Source: Vibrio rumoiensis 1S-45 (lineage in GTDB: Bacteria; Pseudomonadota; Gammaproteobacteria; Enterobacterales; Vibrionaceae). From it: 64,000 nt of DNA. Location: positions 62,001 through 126,000 of the forward strand of contig NZ_AJYK02000043.1 of assembly GCF_000286955.2 (NCBI RefSeq). Direction: 5' to 3'. Positions 30,794-40,258 of the stretch are shown piece after piece (position 1 is the stretch's first letter; each line of letters begins with the position of its first letter). The translations under genes and the position numbers were made by a program. Below the pieces are notes generated by a model. The model was not told the DNA's origin and did not search any database. It saw nothing but the letters and a program-made list of their open reading frames with translations.

Positions 30794-30820
30794 GTTTAAT
30801 CCTTAAACATCCATCATTCA

Positions 30821-31627
30821 TTACAGCTGATCGATAAAATCACTCACAAGAGCAGCAAAGGCTTGTGGTTGTTCATGATGAACATTATGACCTGCCTCTT
30901 GAACCATTTTAAATGCTAGCCCACTATTTTCTGCTATTGACCTGAATTTCTGATCATGTTCTCCACAAATGTACAACAAAGGTAAAGCAAGTTGCTTTAA
31001 GTCATCAAGCAGGTAAGGTTGTTTAGATAGTGATGTCGCACGTAACATGCAACCTAATTGTGACCCAAGATTATCACTTCTTAGCTCGACCAGTTCTTGT
31101 CTTTGATCATCATTTAATGAACTAAATACGCCTTGCTCATACCAATCAAATAAGACTTCTTCAATCGCTTCAGTCGCAAAACGTTTTGACCAATGTTTAT
31201 CATTCTCCCAACGTAAAACGTTGCCTTCTTCATGATTCAAGCCAAAATTACCACCTTCAAAAATAGCCCCTTGAACATTTAGATCAGGAAACGCATTCTT
31301 TGCCATTCCAAACATTGCAATTCTAGCGCCTAGCGAATAGGCCACAAACACCAAAGGCGTATTGAGCGAACGCTTTTCTTTTTTTAACTTGCTCAATATA
31401 GTGAGCTGAACTTGCTGGCAAGCCTCTTCAAAATTTTGAACTTCGCAGTATTTACTCAAACCATGGCAAGGTAAGTCGATACAAATGGCGTGAGGTAGAT
31501 CCAAGTGTGATAAGCAGCCATCCCAATCTAGGCTCGACCCTAGAAATCCATGTAAAAACACAGGAATAGGCTTTTGTGCCTCATTTTCTGTACTGTCTTG
31601 CGTTTCTACCATTTGACTATAAAGCAT
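30821..31627 (-). CDS. menH: SHCHC synthase (MenH)
   Basis: A 268-residue alpha/beta-hydrolase that eliminates pyruvate from SEPHCHC. The HGFLGSSLDWDG oxyanion region, nucleophile elbow VAYSLGARIAMFG (Ser in A-Y-S-L-G), and the final catalytic His in EAGHNVHHEQP with Asp in CGEHDQKF are visible. The start at 31627 overlaps the menD stop by 11 bp; another ATG lies five codons later, so the exact start is uncertain. It is the last gene before the intra-cluster terminator. Confidence 0.88.
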   Translation of the reverse strand: MLYSQMVETQDSTENEAQKPIPVFLHGFLGSSLDWDGCLSHLDLPHAICIDLPCHGLSKYCEVQNFEEACQQVQLTILSKLKKEKRSLNTPLVFVAYSLGARIAMFGMAKNAFPDLNVQGAIFEGGNFGLNHEEGNVLRWENDKHWSKRFATEAIEEVLFDWYEQGVFSSLNDDQRQELVELRSDNLGSQLGCMLRATSLSKQPYLLDDLKQLALPLLYICGEHDQKFRSIAENSGLAFKMVQEAGHNVHHEQPQAFAALVSDFIDQL

Positions 31628-33410
31628 GAGATTTTACCGCCTGTACAATTGTTTTAATATGTTGAGAAGCCTGTTCTGGTGGTGTGAGTATTTCAACGAT
31701 CAACGCTGAATTGACCACACCCCGTTGGTACTGTTCTAAGTATGCCCTAATACCTTCTAAGCATTGCGACATAGACGTTGGTTGTTGGTGATATAACCCA
31801 AATTGCTTCGCCGCAAATTCAAACTGAAACCCATGAGGCATTTGATACAGTGTTTGCTTTTGCGCCGCTGGAACGGGCAATAAATCAAAAATTGCCCCAC
31901 CATCATTATTAGTCACAATGACAATATGGGGGTGATCTGTCTTACTTAATAAAGCTAGAGAGTTCAGATCGTATAATAACGAAGTGTCACCTATTAACGT
32001 CAGCATTGCTTGCTGCTTTTGACGTTGTACCCCTACCGCCGTCGCAATCAATCCATCAATACCGGAGGCACCACGATTGGTATACACCTCTATATTCTCA
32101 ATTGTAGACAACATATCCACTAAACGAACAATTAAGCTATTGCCAATAAATAGAGCCGTTGGTCCCACAGTATCAAGCAATATATCAATTACTGCATCAA
32201 GGCGCAGCGCCAATTGGCATTCCGTTAAATGCTCAGATTTTTTATAAGATTGCGCAACCCATTGAACCGCTTGACCGGCAAGCTTACTTTCTTCTGCCCA
32301 TCCTGACGTTGTATCCAAAAACTCATTGGCAGGTAAAATGGAATAATCCAGCATGTCTATACATTCAGAAATCGTCGCCACCGTTCTTAATTGAGGTAAA
32401 TGATCCGGATTTAACACACTTGGCGTCGGATCAAAAACCCAGTAATTCGAAGCGTTATGAGTAACCACTTGCTTGATCCATTGACCAAGGCGCTTCGACA
32501 CCAATCTCGCGCCAAATTGCAGCACGCATTCGGCTTCAGACAAAAGATCAGCATAACGAGGCACTTGCAACCACAAATCAAAATGGGCCCAATCGCTGCT
32601 AACTCCACTTTGGGGATCACACAAAATGGGCCAACCAAACTTTTCAGCAAACGCTTTTACTTTAATGGACTCTTCTAATGGCATTTTGCCAATCACCACC
32701 ACCGTTTTTAAATCATAAATACGATTGATGATTTCTTGTTGAAGGCAATTGGTTAATTCTGCGACGTTGTAACCTGTATACAATTTATTCAATTGAGAAT
32801 TGGTTAAAGATACCGACTTGGCGACGTCAAAATAGGCGAGGTATTGTTCTTTTTCTTGGTGAGATTGAATATATAAAGGTTCTGGGTACGGGCAGTTAAT
32901 ATGAACAGAGCCCCTCCTAGCATCTTGATAAGCTAAAGCTTGTTGAATTGATATCAATGCTTGACCTAAATCGTGCTGAACCGATGGGCTTGGCAGCGCG
33001 ACACTTTTAATCACATGGGTCGAGAAAATACCTTTTTGCTGAATCGCTTGGTTTGCACCCACATCAATTAACTCTTGAGGTCTATCAGCTGTTAACAGCA
33101 CCAGCTTTTCCCCCGTTAAGCCGCTTTCTGCAGCGCAAGGTAATAAATTAGCCACAGCAGTTCCAGAAGTGACAATCACCGCAACTGGCTCATCACTTGC
33201 TTTTGCTAAGCCTAACGCTAAGTAGCCCAAGCCTCGTTCATCAAAGTGAGTATGAATTGTCAAATCAGTACGTTCTGCCAATTCTAATGCTTCAAGGCTT
33301 AATGGCGTTGAACGAGAACCGGGAGCAATACAAATATGCCTAACACCTTGGACATACAAGGTTTCTAGTAAAGCTTGCGCCCAAACTCGGTTAAGTCCTG
33401 CTTGGCTCAT
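31617..33410 (-). CDS. menD: SEPHCHC synthase (MenD)
   Basis: A 597-residue thiamine diphosphate enzyme that joins 2-oxoglutarate and isochorismate. HICIAPGSRSTPLSLEALE and HFDERGLGYLALGLAKAS form the pyrimidine-binding domain with the conserved Glu, and NRGASGIDGLIATAVG with LIGDTSLLYDLNSL and NNDGGAIF form the diphosphate/Mg2+ domain. The ATG overlaps the menF stop by 4 bp and menH overlaps its end, so menF-menD-menH are translationally coupled. Confidence 0.97.
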   Translation of the reverse strand: MSQAGLNRVWAQALLETLYVQGVRHICIAPGSRSTPLSLEALELAERTDLTIHTHFDERGLGYLALGLAKASDEPVAVIVTSGTAVANLLPCAAESGLTGEKLVLLTADRPQELIDVGANQAIQQKGIFSTHVIKSVALPSPSVQHDLGQALISIQQALAYQDARRGSVHINCPYPEPLYIQSHQEKEQYLAYFDVAKSVSLTNSQLNKLYTGYNVAELTNCLQQEIINRIYDLKTVVVIGKMPLEESIKVKAFAEKFGWPILCDPQSGVSSDWAHFDLWLQVPRYADLLSEAECVLQFGARLVSKRLGQWIKQVVTHNASNYWVFDPTPSVLNPDHLPQLRTVATISECIDMLDYSILPANEFLDTTSGWAEESKLAGQAVQWVAQSYKKSEHLTECQLALRLDAVIDILLDTVGPTALFIGNSLIVRLVDMLSTIENIEVYTNRGASGIDGLIATAVGVQRQKQQAMLTLIGDTSLLYDLNSLALLSKTDHPHIVIVTNNDGGAIFDLLPVPAAQKQTLYQMPHGFQFEFAAKQFGLYHQQPTSMSQCLEGIRAYLEQYQRGVVNSALIVEILTPPEQASQHIKTIVQAVKSHAL

Positions 33411-34723
33411 GCATCCTCACAACGGTCATTTTCAATCGGGTAATCTGAAATTAAGTTCAATAATGTTGCGGTTTTTCTATTCAATTCTTGCCATTCATAT
33501 TCCGCTTCAGAGCCAAGAACAATCCCCGCTCCTGCATAAAGTTTGACGGTATTCCCACTCATCACAGCACTGCGAATGGCCACACAAAATTCAGCATGGT
33601 TATGACTAAAGTATCCTACTGAACCGCTGTACCAACCACGAGTAAAAGGCTCATTAATACGAATAAAATTGAGGGATGGTTCACGCGGTAATCCAGCCAT
33701 CGCCGCTGTCGGTTGCAGCGCAGTTAATAATTGAACACCTTTAACGCCAAGTGATAAATTACCGTGAATATGGCGTTTTAAGTGTTGAACACGGCGCAAT
33801 TGAATCAATTGCGCTTCAGGCTGTACATCGATCGTTTCAGCATAAGGCGCTAAACGCTCGATGATATCGTTCACAACAATTTGGTTTTCTCGTAAATTTT
33901 TATCATCGTTTAACAACCAATCCGCCAATTGTTTATCTTCTGCCAGATCGTCACTACGTCCCGTCGTACCAGCTAATGCTTCGGTTTCTAACATATCTCC
34001 ATTACGGCAATATAAACGTTCAGGTGTAGATCCTAAGAAACTATCATTAGGGGCAAGAGATATTAGGAAATGAAAACTATTGCGATTTTTTTCACGACTG
34101 GCTTTTAGCAGTTGAGAAGCATAGATCGGCTGCTTAAGTTCCACCATGGTTTCACGAGCTAAAACCACTTTCTCAAATTGATTATCTTCAATGGCAGAAA
34201 GCGCCTTGTCTAAAATAGACTTCCATTCATCAAATTGTGGGGAGTAATGAACGCTACTGGCTTGCGGCAATAATGGCGCACTTAATTGATAATCGGCTTT
34301 GAGGTTTTTTAGTGCAACAATGATGCTTTGAAAATCAGATGATAAATTGGCATTTAATGTCCATTGATCATCTTGTCGCATTAATTCAATTTTAGGCAAA
34401 AAGAAATAGCTAGACTGATGGTGATTGTTGGCGTGTTCACTATCAAACGATTTTCCACCCCACACTCGTTGCTGCTCACCGAGAATGGCATAGGCAGCAA
34501 TAGGATCGGTAAAGTCATGAATTTGATCAAGTGCAACCACTTCTTCACGCTCATCACGTGATTGCCAATAAAATCGCGGGTATAAGGTTTGTTCTTGTAA
34601 CCAATCAGTCGCGTTGAAATCAGCCGGTAAATTGACGGGTTCGCTTACTCGGTTTTCACTCGATACTTGTCCATCTATAATCTTTTCAATGAGTGATTCA
34701 ATCACTTGATTTAATTCAGACAA
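33407..34723 (-). CDS. menF: Isochorismate synthase (MenF)
   Basis: A 438-residue chorismate-utilising enzyme, first gene of the menaquinone cluster. The C-terminal catalytic domain carries KVVLARETMVEL, FLGSTPERLYCRNGDMLETEALAGT, LRRVQHLKRHIHG, PTAAMAGLPRE and YSGSVGYF. The MenF/EntC split cannot be settled by sequence alone, but the coupling to menD makes MenF the best call. The N-terminal 150 residues are less conserved. Its promoter must lie in the 342-bp region divergent to alaA. Confidence 0.93.
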   Translation of the reverse strand: MSELNQVIESLIEKIIDGQVSSENRVSEPVNLPADFNATDWLQEQTLYPRFYWQSRDEREEVVALDQIHDFTDPIAAYAILGEQQRVWGGKSFDSEHANNHHQSSYFFLPKIELMRQDDQWTLNANLSSDFQSIIVALKNLKADYQLSAPLLPQASSVHYSPQFDEWKSILDKALSAIEDNQFEKVVLARETMVELKQPIYASQLLKASREKNRNSFHFLISLAPNDSFLGSTPERLYCRNGDMLETEALAGTTGRSDDLAEDKQLADWLLNDDKNLRENQIVVNDIIERLAPYAETIDVQPEAQLIQLRRVQHLKRHIHGNLSLGVKGVQLLTALQPTAAMAGLPREPSLNFIRINEPFTRGWYSGSVGYFSHNHAEFCVAIRSAVMSGNTVKLYAGAGIVLGSEAEYEWQELNRKTATLLNLISDYPIENDRCEDA

Positions 34724-35065
34724 GTCAACCTCTCAATATTGTTTTTATTGGATTAAGCATATACCCAAGTGACATCTTTCACTCTTCTTAGTAGGCGCAT
34801 ACTGTAAGTATTCACTTACAGCAAATCAAGTAATAACCATAATTTAAGCGTTGATTTTTAGACCATGATGATATTTTAAACATAGTGAACCATCATCGAA
34901 AAGATCAGATTACTCTATAGATTTTACGGCAATAGTAACTGTTTTGTATTCACGAGCAAAAAAAGCAATGAATACCATAAAAACACCGCATCAGGATATG
35001 GTTTGAGTATAGAAAATAGTGTAACTTGGTGGGTCACAAACAATTTTCATTATGGGTATAAGGCT
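34724..35065. other. Divergent menF-alaA intergenic region
   Basis: These 342 AT-rich bases lie between two divergent genes and must carry both promoters. I could not assign confident hexamers, operators or a small gene. An in-frame TTG at 35003 extends the alaA frame but has no family similarity. Confidence 0.4.
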
Positions 35066-36280
35066 ATGAACAACATCGAGATGTCATCAAAACTCGATAA
35101 TGTCTGTTACGACATTCGAGGGCCAATCCTAAAACATGCTAAACGCATGGAAGAGGAAGGGCAAAAAATCCTAAAACTAAACATCGGCAACCCTGCCCCG
35201 TTTGGTTTTGATGCCCCTGATGAAATCCTAGTAGATGTAATTCGTAACTTACCGACATCTCAAGGCTATTGCGACTCAAAAGGGATCTACTCTGCTCGTA
35301 AAGCAGTGGTTCAGCATTATCAAAAATTAGGGCTTCGCGAACTTGAAGTCGAAGATGTTTACATTGGCAACGGCGCATCAGAATTGATCGTCATGTCGAT
35401 GCAAGCATTGCTTAATAACAACGATGAAATTCTCATCCCTGCCCCTGATTACCCATTATGGACAGCCGCAGCGTCATTAGCTGGTGGTAAACCAGTCCAT
35501 TACATCTGTGATGAATCTTCCGATTGGTATCCTGATCTCGATGATATAAAGAGCAAAATTACCCCACAAACTCGTGGCATTGTGTTAATCAATCCAAATA
35601 ACCCAACTGGTGCTGTCTACAGCCGTGATTTCTTATTAGAAGTGGTTGAGATTGCTCGCCAACATAGCTTGGTTATTTTTGCCGACGAAATTTACGATAA
35701 AGTCCTTTATGACGGTGCAACCCATACTTCGATTGCAACCTTGGCCGACGATGTATTAATGGTAACCTTTAATGGCTTATCTAAAGCCTATCGTGTTTGT
35801 GGTTTCCGTGGTGGTTGGATGTTCTTAACCGGCCCTAAACACCTTGCAAAAGGATACGTAGATGGTTTGGATATGCTGGCCTCGATGCGTCTGTGTGCGA
35901 ATGTGCCAATGCAGCATGCAATTCAAACTGCGTTAGGTGGATACCAAAGTATCAATGAATTAATACTACCCGGTGGTCGATTATTAGAGCAGCGCAATCG
36001 AGCTTACGAGCTGATCACTCAAATTCCGGGAGTCACCTGTGTAAAACCAAAAGGTGCGATGTACTTATTCCCAAAAATTGATGTTAAAAAATACAACATT
36101 AAAGACGACGCCAAGTTAGTACTCGATTTCTTAGTGCAAGAAAAAGTATTGTTAGTACAAGGTACCGGGTTTAACTGGAAGCAACCGGATCACTTCCGTA
36201 TTGTTACCTTGCCACATGTTGAAGATTTAGAAACGGCAATCGGTCGCTTTGAACGCTTCTTGTCGACCTATTCGCAATAA
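35066..36280 (+). CDS. alaA: Glutamate-pyruvate aminotransferase
   Basis: A PLP-dependent class I aminotransferase of 404 residues (E. coli AlaA 405) that makes alanine from pyruvate and glutamate. SSKLDNVCYDIRGPILKHAKR starts the homology; LNIGNPAPFGFDAPDEILVDVIRNLP, NPNNPTGAVYS, ADEIYDKVLYDG and the PLP Lys in FNGLSKAYRVCGFRGGWM are diagnostic. I chose ATG 35066 over an upstream TTG; the visible AAGG is only two bases away, so a later ATG (35081) is a minor alternative. A terminator follows before yfbR. Confidence 0.95.
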   Translation: MNNIEMSSKLDNVCYDIRGPILKHAKRMEEEGQKILKLNIGNPAPFGFDAPDEILVDVIRNLPTSQGYCDSKGIYSARKAVVQHYQKLGLRELEVEDVYIGNGASELIVMSMQALLNNNDEILIPAPDYPLWTAAASLAGGKPVHYICDESSDWYPDLDDIKSKITPQTRGIVLINPNNPTGAVYSRDFLLEVVEIARQHSLVIFADEIYDKVLYDGATHTSIATLADDVLMVTFNGLSKAYRVCGFRGGWMFLTGPKHLAKGYVDGLDMLASMRLCANVPMQHAIQTALGGYQSINELILPGGRLLEQRNRAYELITQIPGVTCVKPKGAMYLFPKIDVKKYNIKDDAKLVLDFLVQEKVLLVQGTGFNWKQPDHFRIVTLPHVEDLETAIGRFERFLSTYSQ

Positions 36281-36286
36281 TCCCCC

Positions 36287-36325
36287 ACAGGCTTCTCCTA
36301 TCATGAGAAGCCTGTTTTGTTTTCA
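36287..36325 (+). terminator. Intrinsic terminator after alaA
   Basis: ACAGGCTTCTC (36287-36297) pairs perfectly with GAGAAGCCTGT (36305-36315); a 7-nt loop and TTTGTTTTC follow. It is 40 bases before yfbR and would uncouple it from alaA. Confidence 0.8.
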
Positions 36326-36355
36326 GAAGCACCAATCTACTCGTCCGGAGATAGT

Positions 36356-36949
36356 ATGACTCAATCTCAACCTAGCCATTTTTTTGCTCATTTAGCTCGC
36401 ATGAAACTGATCCAACGCTGGCCACTTATGCGCTCTATCTCAGCTGAAAACATCTCAGAACATAGCTTACAAGTCGCCTTTGTTGGTCATGCTTTAGCCA
36501 TCATTAAAAATAAAAAGTTTGGTGGTAACGTCAATCCAGAGCGCATTGCGCTGCTTGGCATGTATCACGACACCAGTGAAGTACTCACTGGGGATTTACC
36601 GACGCCCGTCAAATACTACAATCCTGCCATTGCCAATGAATATAAGAAGATAGAACTCGCCGCCGAAAAGAAACTGGTTTCCATGCTTCCAGAAGAATTT
36701 CAAGAAGACTTCGCTCCTTTTTTGATCAGTGATTCAATTGAGCCCGAAGACAAAGCCATGGTAAAACAAGCAGACAGCCTTTGTGCCTATTTGAAATGTT
36801 TAGAAGAACTGTCGGCAGGTAATCACGAATACGAACTAGCAAAAGGTCGTTTAGAAAAAACGCTGCAAGAGCGAGAAACACCAGAGATGCGTTATTTCCT
36901 TGATGTTTTTGCTCCAAGTTTTGAGCTAACCTTAGATGAAATAAGCTAA
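36356..36949 (+). CDS. yfbR: 5'-deoxynucleotidase YfbR
   Basis: A 197-residue HD-domain phosphohydrolase that removes phosphate from deoxynucleoside 5'-monophosphates. [54 protein letters not shown] and [17 protein letters not shown] align closely with E. coli YfbR, including the HD metal ligands. GGAG precedes ATG 36356; the frame begins 13 codons earlier inside the upstream terminator region. Placed next to a dGTPase-like gene, it suggests shared control of the dNTP pool. Confidence 0.95.
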   Translation: MTQSQPSHFFAHLARMKLIQRWPLMRSISAENISEHSLQVAFVGHALAIIKNKKFGGNVNPERIALLGMYHDTSEVLTGDLPTPVKYYNPAIANEYKKIELAAEKKLVSMLPEEFQEDFAPFLISDSIEPEDKAMVKQADSLCAYLKCLEELSAGNHEYELAKGRLEKTLQERETPEMRYFLDVFAPSFELTLDEIS

Positions 36950-36979
36950 GCCCTTATAAGTGAAATATAGCGAGCCATC

Positions 36980-38350
36980 ATGGAAGTAAAATCATCTACT
37001 GAATCGACACGTTTTCAACTGACCAACAATGACACTTGGCAAGCTCGTATTAATAATGAGCAAAAGCTAAGACGCAACGATCACCGCGATGTCTATCAAC
37101 GCGATCGCGCGCGCGTATTGCACTCTGCTGCATTTCGCCGCTTGCAAGCGAAAACTCAAGTACATGGCACCGGTTTAAATGATTTCTACCGTACTCGCTT
37201 AACGCATTCACTTGAAGTCTCGCAAATCGGCACTGGTATTTTAGAGCAGCTCAAACGCAAGCAGCCTGAATATAAACACTTATTACCACCGGCGAGCCTA
37301 ATCGAAACCTTGTGCCTTGCTCATGATATTGGTCACCCACCTTTTGGTCATGGTGGTGAAGTCGCGCTCAACTATATGCTGCGCAATCACGGCGGATTTG
37401 AAGGCAATGCCCAAACATTTCGCATCGTGACTCAAATTGAACCTTATACCGAGTTTTATGGTATGAACTTAGCAAGAAGAACCCTGCTCGGGCTACTAAA
37501 ATACCCAGCCTTAATTAGCCAAGTACATGCTCAACAACGCCCTAACGATGTGGCGACACCACGCCAACTAAAAGCAAGAGATTGGCTGCCCGCTAAAGGT
37601 ATATACGACATTGATTTGCCTTTCTTAAATTGGGTTTTAGAACCATTATCTGAACATGATAGAGCTCTGCTTGCGACCAAAAGAAAGCAAAGTGACAGCA
37701 ACCCATACGAACATCAAAAAACTCGTTTCAAGTCCCTTGATTGTTCAATCATGGAACTGGCCGATGACATCGCTTATGGCGTGCATGATTTGGAAGATGC
37801 CATCGTCTTAGATATGGTGAATCGCAAGCAATGGCAAGAAGGTGCAGCCAGTAAGCTTGCCGATTGCGGTGACGAGTGGTTTGAGAAAAACATCGATACA
37901 TTGAGCGAAAAATTATTTTCAGGTCAACATCATGAACGAAAAGATGCTATTGGCGGAATTGTAAATGCGTTATTGACCAGCATTGAGCTCAAACCAGTCT
38001 ACGGTGAATCTGAGTTTGATGATCCACTGTTAAGTACCAATGCTTACCTAGATGCCCCGATGGCTTACGCTTTAGATGTATTCAAAAACTTTGTAAACCG
38101 ATACGTTATTCATGTACCTGAAGTTCAACAATTTGAATATAAAGGTCAGCAAATCATCATGGATATTTTTGAAGCCTTAAATGCTGATCCAATGCGCTTA
38201 TTACCAGATGCAACCAAGAAAAAATGGCAAGAAGCAGAAACCGATCACCAAGGCGGAACTCGTATCTTAGCCGATTATATTTCCGCGATGACGGATGGTT
38301 ACGCTCAGCGTATGCATCAACAACTGTTTTCGGCGCATACATCATTTTGA
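36980..38350 (+). CDS. dGTPase-like HD-domain triphosphohydrolase
   Basis: A 456-residue protein of the dGTPase-like type 2 family. RDRARVLHSAAFRRLQAKTQV, TRLTHSLEVSQIG, CLAHDIGHPPFGHGGE and DDIAYGVHDLEDA form the HD metal site and active-site pocket. Such enzymes split dNTPs into deoxynucleoside and tripolyphosphate; relatives can deplete dNTPs during phage infection. It lies 30 bp after yfbR on the same strand and converges on tapT with 53 bp between and no clear hairpin. Confidence 0.88.
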   Translation: MEVKSSTESTRFQLTNNDTWQARINNEQKLRRNDHRDVYQRDRARVLHSAAFRRLQAKTQVHGTGLNDFYRTRLTHSLEVSQIGTGILEQLKRKQPEYKHLLPPASLIETLCLAHDIGHPPFGHGGEVALNYMLRNHGGFEGNAQTFRIVTQIEPYTEFYGMNLARRTLLGLLKYPALISQVHAQQRPNDVATPRQLKARDWLPAKGIYDIDLPFLNWVLEPLSEHDRALLATKRKQSDSNPYEHQKTRFKSLDCSIMELADDIAYGVHDLEDAIVLDMVNRKQWQEGAASKLADCGDEWFEKNIDTLSEKLFSGQHHERKDAIGGIVNALLTSIELKPVYGESEFDDPLLSTNAYLDAPMAYALDVFKNFVNRYVIHVPEVQQFEYKGQQIIMDIFEALNADPMRLLPDATKKKWQEAETDHQGGTRILADYISAMTDGYAQRMHQQLFSAHTSF

Positions 38351-38403
38351 TTTAATTCCGTTTAAGCTCCAATAGTACAGGAAGTCAGTATCACTTAGAT
38401 TCA

Positions 38404-39024
38404 CTAATTTAACTTAATGTAATTTTTCTCAAATACTCCTTCTGGCATTTGGGCAATTTGATAATCAACCATTTGAGTAAATGTATTCATTAGCGGCGAA
38501 AAATCGGTTTCTGTGTCGATAATACACAATGCATGAAACCCGGCCTCAACAGTCGATAAGTGCTGCTCACTTGGTGCTTTACGGATACGATAGTTACCGA
38601 CCAAATTATTCGGTAAGGCAATTGGCATTAAGTGATGTAAATTGGTCGATAGCTGCCATATTTTATAGGCTTTCTTCCAAGTTCCATCGATTAAAATTAA
38701 GCGGATCTTTTTATTCAATGGGTTAATCTGATTCAGTGACTCTGACGACAAAACACGGCTTTCTTCGCTCGGATATAACACCATAGACAAGTATTGATCA
38801 TCAGTGAGCAATTGATTTAATGCTTCATTCTGAGAAAAATCTTCACCCACGAAATACTCACACCTTGATAAACTCAAGTGTAATATTTTGGCAGTTCCCA
38901 TCGGTCGCTTGGTTTCTGATGGGTGCTGAAGGATCACCAGCTGTATTTGCGCATCTATGGGTTTAATCCAATCACAAATACAGGCATTATTAGCCTTTCC
39001 GCATTGAACACAATATCGAGACAT
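38404..39024 (-). CDS. tapT: DTW-domain tRNA-uridine aminocarboxypropyltransferase
   Basis: A 206-residue protein of the DTW family, whose members add an acp group to uridine 47 in the tRNA variable loop. The N-terminal zinc knuckle CVQCGKANNACIC, the PSETKRPMGTAKIL segment, LIDGTWKKAYKIW (the DTW signature) and YRIRKAPSEQHLSTVEA are all present. I prefer ATG 39024; a longer frame starts at 39057. The ATG of the divergent rhombosortase overlaps this start by two bases. Confidence 0.82.
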   Translation of the reverse strand: MSRYCVQCGKANNACICDWIKPIDAQIQLVILQHPSETKRPMGTAKILHLSLSRCEYFVGEDFSQNEALNQLLTDDQYLSMVLYPSEESRVLSSESLNQINPLNKKIRLILIDGTWKKAYKIWQLSTNLHHLMPIALPNNLVGNYRIRKAPSEQHLSTVEAGFHALCIIDTETDFSPLMNTFTQMVDYQIAQMPEGVFEKNYIKLN

Positions 39025-39598
39025 GGGGTTCCAATTGATCCTTTTACTTTTCATCATTAGCGCAATTATGATCGCGTTCCAAATTCCTATTCTTAATGAA
39101 TGGATGCTTTGGGATCATAGTGCGATTCTTACTGGTCAAGTATGGCGGATCGTAACAGGAAACTTTACGCATACCAATCTCTATCATTTAGGCATGAACC
39201 TGATAGGTTTATGGTTAATTTGTTATATTTTTAAGCCCGAGTTAAGAGTCAAATCCTTTAGCCTGATTGTTGCTTGTTTATCTTTTAGTGTTGGCACATT
39301 GCTCTTAATAACCTCGATGCAAATCTACGTAGGGCTGTCAGGGGTGCTGCATGGCTTGTTTGCTTGTTACGCACTAACAGAATATAGAAAAGGTAACAAA
39401 AACAGCCTATGGCTCGTGTTAGGCTTAATCATCAAGATCGCTTGGGAACAGGCTTTTGGTTCACCTACGGGAAGTGAAGCATTGATTGGCGCAAGCGTAG
39501 CGATCAACGCTCATCTGTTTGGTTGCTTAACTGGCTTTACTTTAAGTTTTATTCTTTTTCGACCATCTCAATTGATACGCCAATCCAAGAATAGCTAA
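39023..39598 (+). CDS. rrtA: Rhombosortase (GlyGly-CTERM processing protease)
   Basis: A 191-residue rhomboid-like intramembrane serine protease with six hydrophobic helices. WRIVTGNFTHTNLYHLGMNLIGLW, the catalytic serine in GLSGVLHG (Ser106) and the helix-6 His (His164, NAHLFG) match the rhombosortase subfamily, which cleaves GlyGly-CTERM tails of secreted proteins. No substrate gene is within this window. The start overlaps the divergent tapT start (CATG) and has only a weak ribosome-binding site, so another start is possible. Confidence 0.85.
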   Translation: MGFQLILLLFIISAIMIAFQIPILNEWMLWDHSAILTGQVWRIVTGNFTHTNLYHLGMNLIGLWLICYIFKPELRVKSFSLIVACLSFSVGTLLLITSMQIYVGLSGVLHGLFACYALTEYRKGNKNSLWLVLGLIIKIAWEQAFGSPTGSEALIGASVAINAHLFGCLTGFTLSFILFRPSQLIRQSKNS

Positions 39599-39611
39599 AC
39601 TTAAATCGATC

Positions 39612-39665
39612 ATGCCCAAGTCACAACAAGGAAAGCGGATCACGCACCTGTCAGCACTTGGGCAT
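39612..39665. repeat. Inverted repeat between rrtA and comEA
   Basis: ATGCCCAAGT (39612-39621) is repeated inverted at 39656-39665 across a 34-nt loop, between convergent genes. There is no T-tract, so it may be a weak or factor-assisted terminator. Confidence 0.5.
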
Positions 39666-39679
39666 CATTCAAGAATGCA

Positions 39680-39979
39680 TTATAAAACAATGCGCCCTTG
39701 GTTTTTCTCAATAGTCGCTTGACCAATACCTTTCACTTGCGTCAAGTCATCGATTGATTTGAAGTTGCCATGTTCTGCACGGTAATCCACGATATCTTGT
39801 GCTTTCTTTTCTCCAATGCCTTTCAACATAGTCGCAATTTCTTCTGCATCGGCTTTATTCACATTCACTGTGATTTCAATCCCTTCATGCTTTGTACTGG
39901 TATCTGTTGCAGCATAAGCAACATTTAGAACCAAACCCATTGAAAGTAACACCATGAAAAAGCTACGAATTAATTTCAT
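39680..39979 (-). CDS. comEA: ComEA-like DNA-binding protein
   Basis: A 99-residue secreted helix-hairpin-helix protein. The signal peptide ends at VAYA-ATDTS. The (HhH)2 domain has VNVNKADAEEIATMLKGIGEKKAQDIVDYR and VKGIGQATIEKNQGRI. It binds incoming DNA in the periplasm during natural transformation. Placement directly after ppiD matches Vibrio genomes. A degenerate CRP-like 16-mer lies about 60 bp upstream (40033-40048); competence control by TfoX and CRP is known for the family but the site here is weak. Confidence 0.92.
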   Translation of the reverse strand: MKLIRSFFMVLLSMGLVLNVAYAATDTSTKHEGIEITVNVNKADAEEIATMLKGIGEKKAQDIVDYRAEHGNFKSIDDLTQVKGIGQATIEKNQGRIVL

Positions 39980-40201
39980 TTACACATCTCCTGTTTTTTA
40001 AAAAGAAACTTAACGCTAAACGAAACTGGAATGTCGATTTGTCTCAAAAATGGACATGAGAAGCACTGCAACCTTTAAACTAAGTTACAGGCATATTAAT
40101 TACAGAGGCAAGTGAGTGATGCACAAGAAAGGTATTAAAGAATGATGATGTTGAACTTTGTTTGAGGTGATGGTGAATGGATAAATAGCTTTCAAATGGA
40201 T

Positions 40202-40230
40202 AAAAAAAGAGCTGCGCACTGGCAGCTCTT
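40202..40230 (-). terminator. Intrinsic terminator after ppiD
   Basis: AAGAGCTGC (40207-40215) pairs with GCAGCTCTT (40222-40230), followed on the minus strand by seven U. Confidence 0.85.
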
Positions 40231-40258
40231 GGTTATTGACACTTATAAAAAATCCAGA

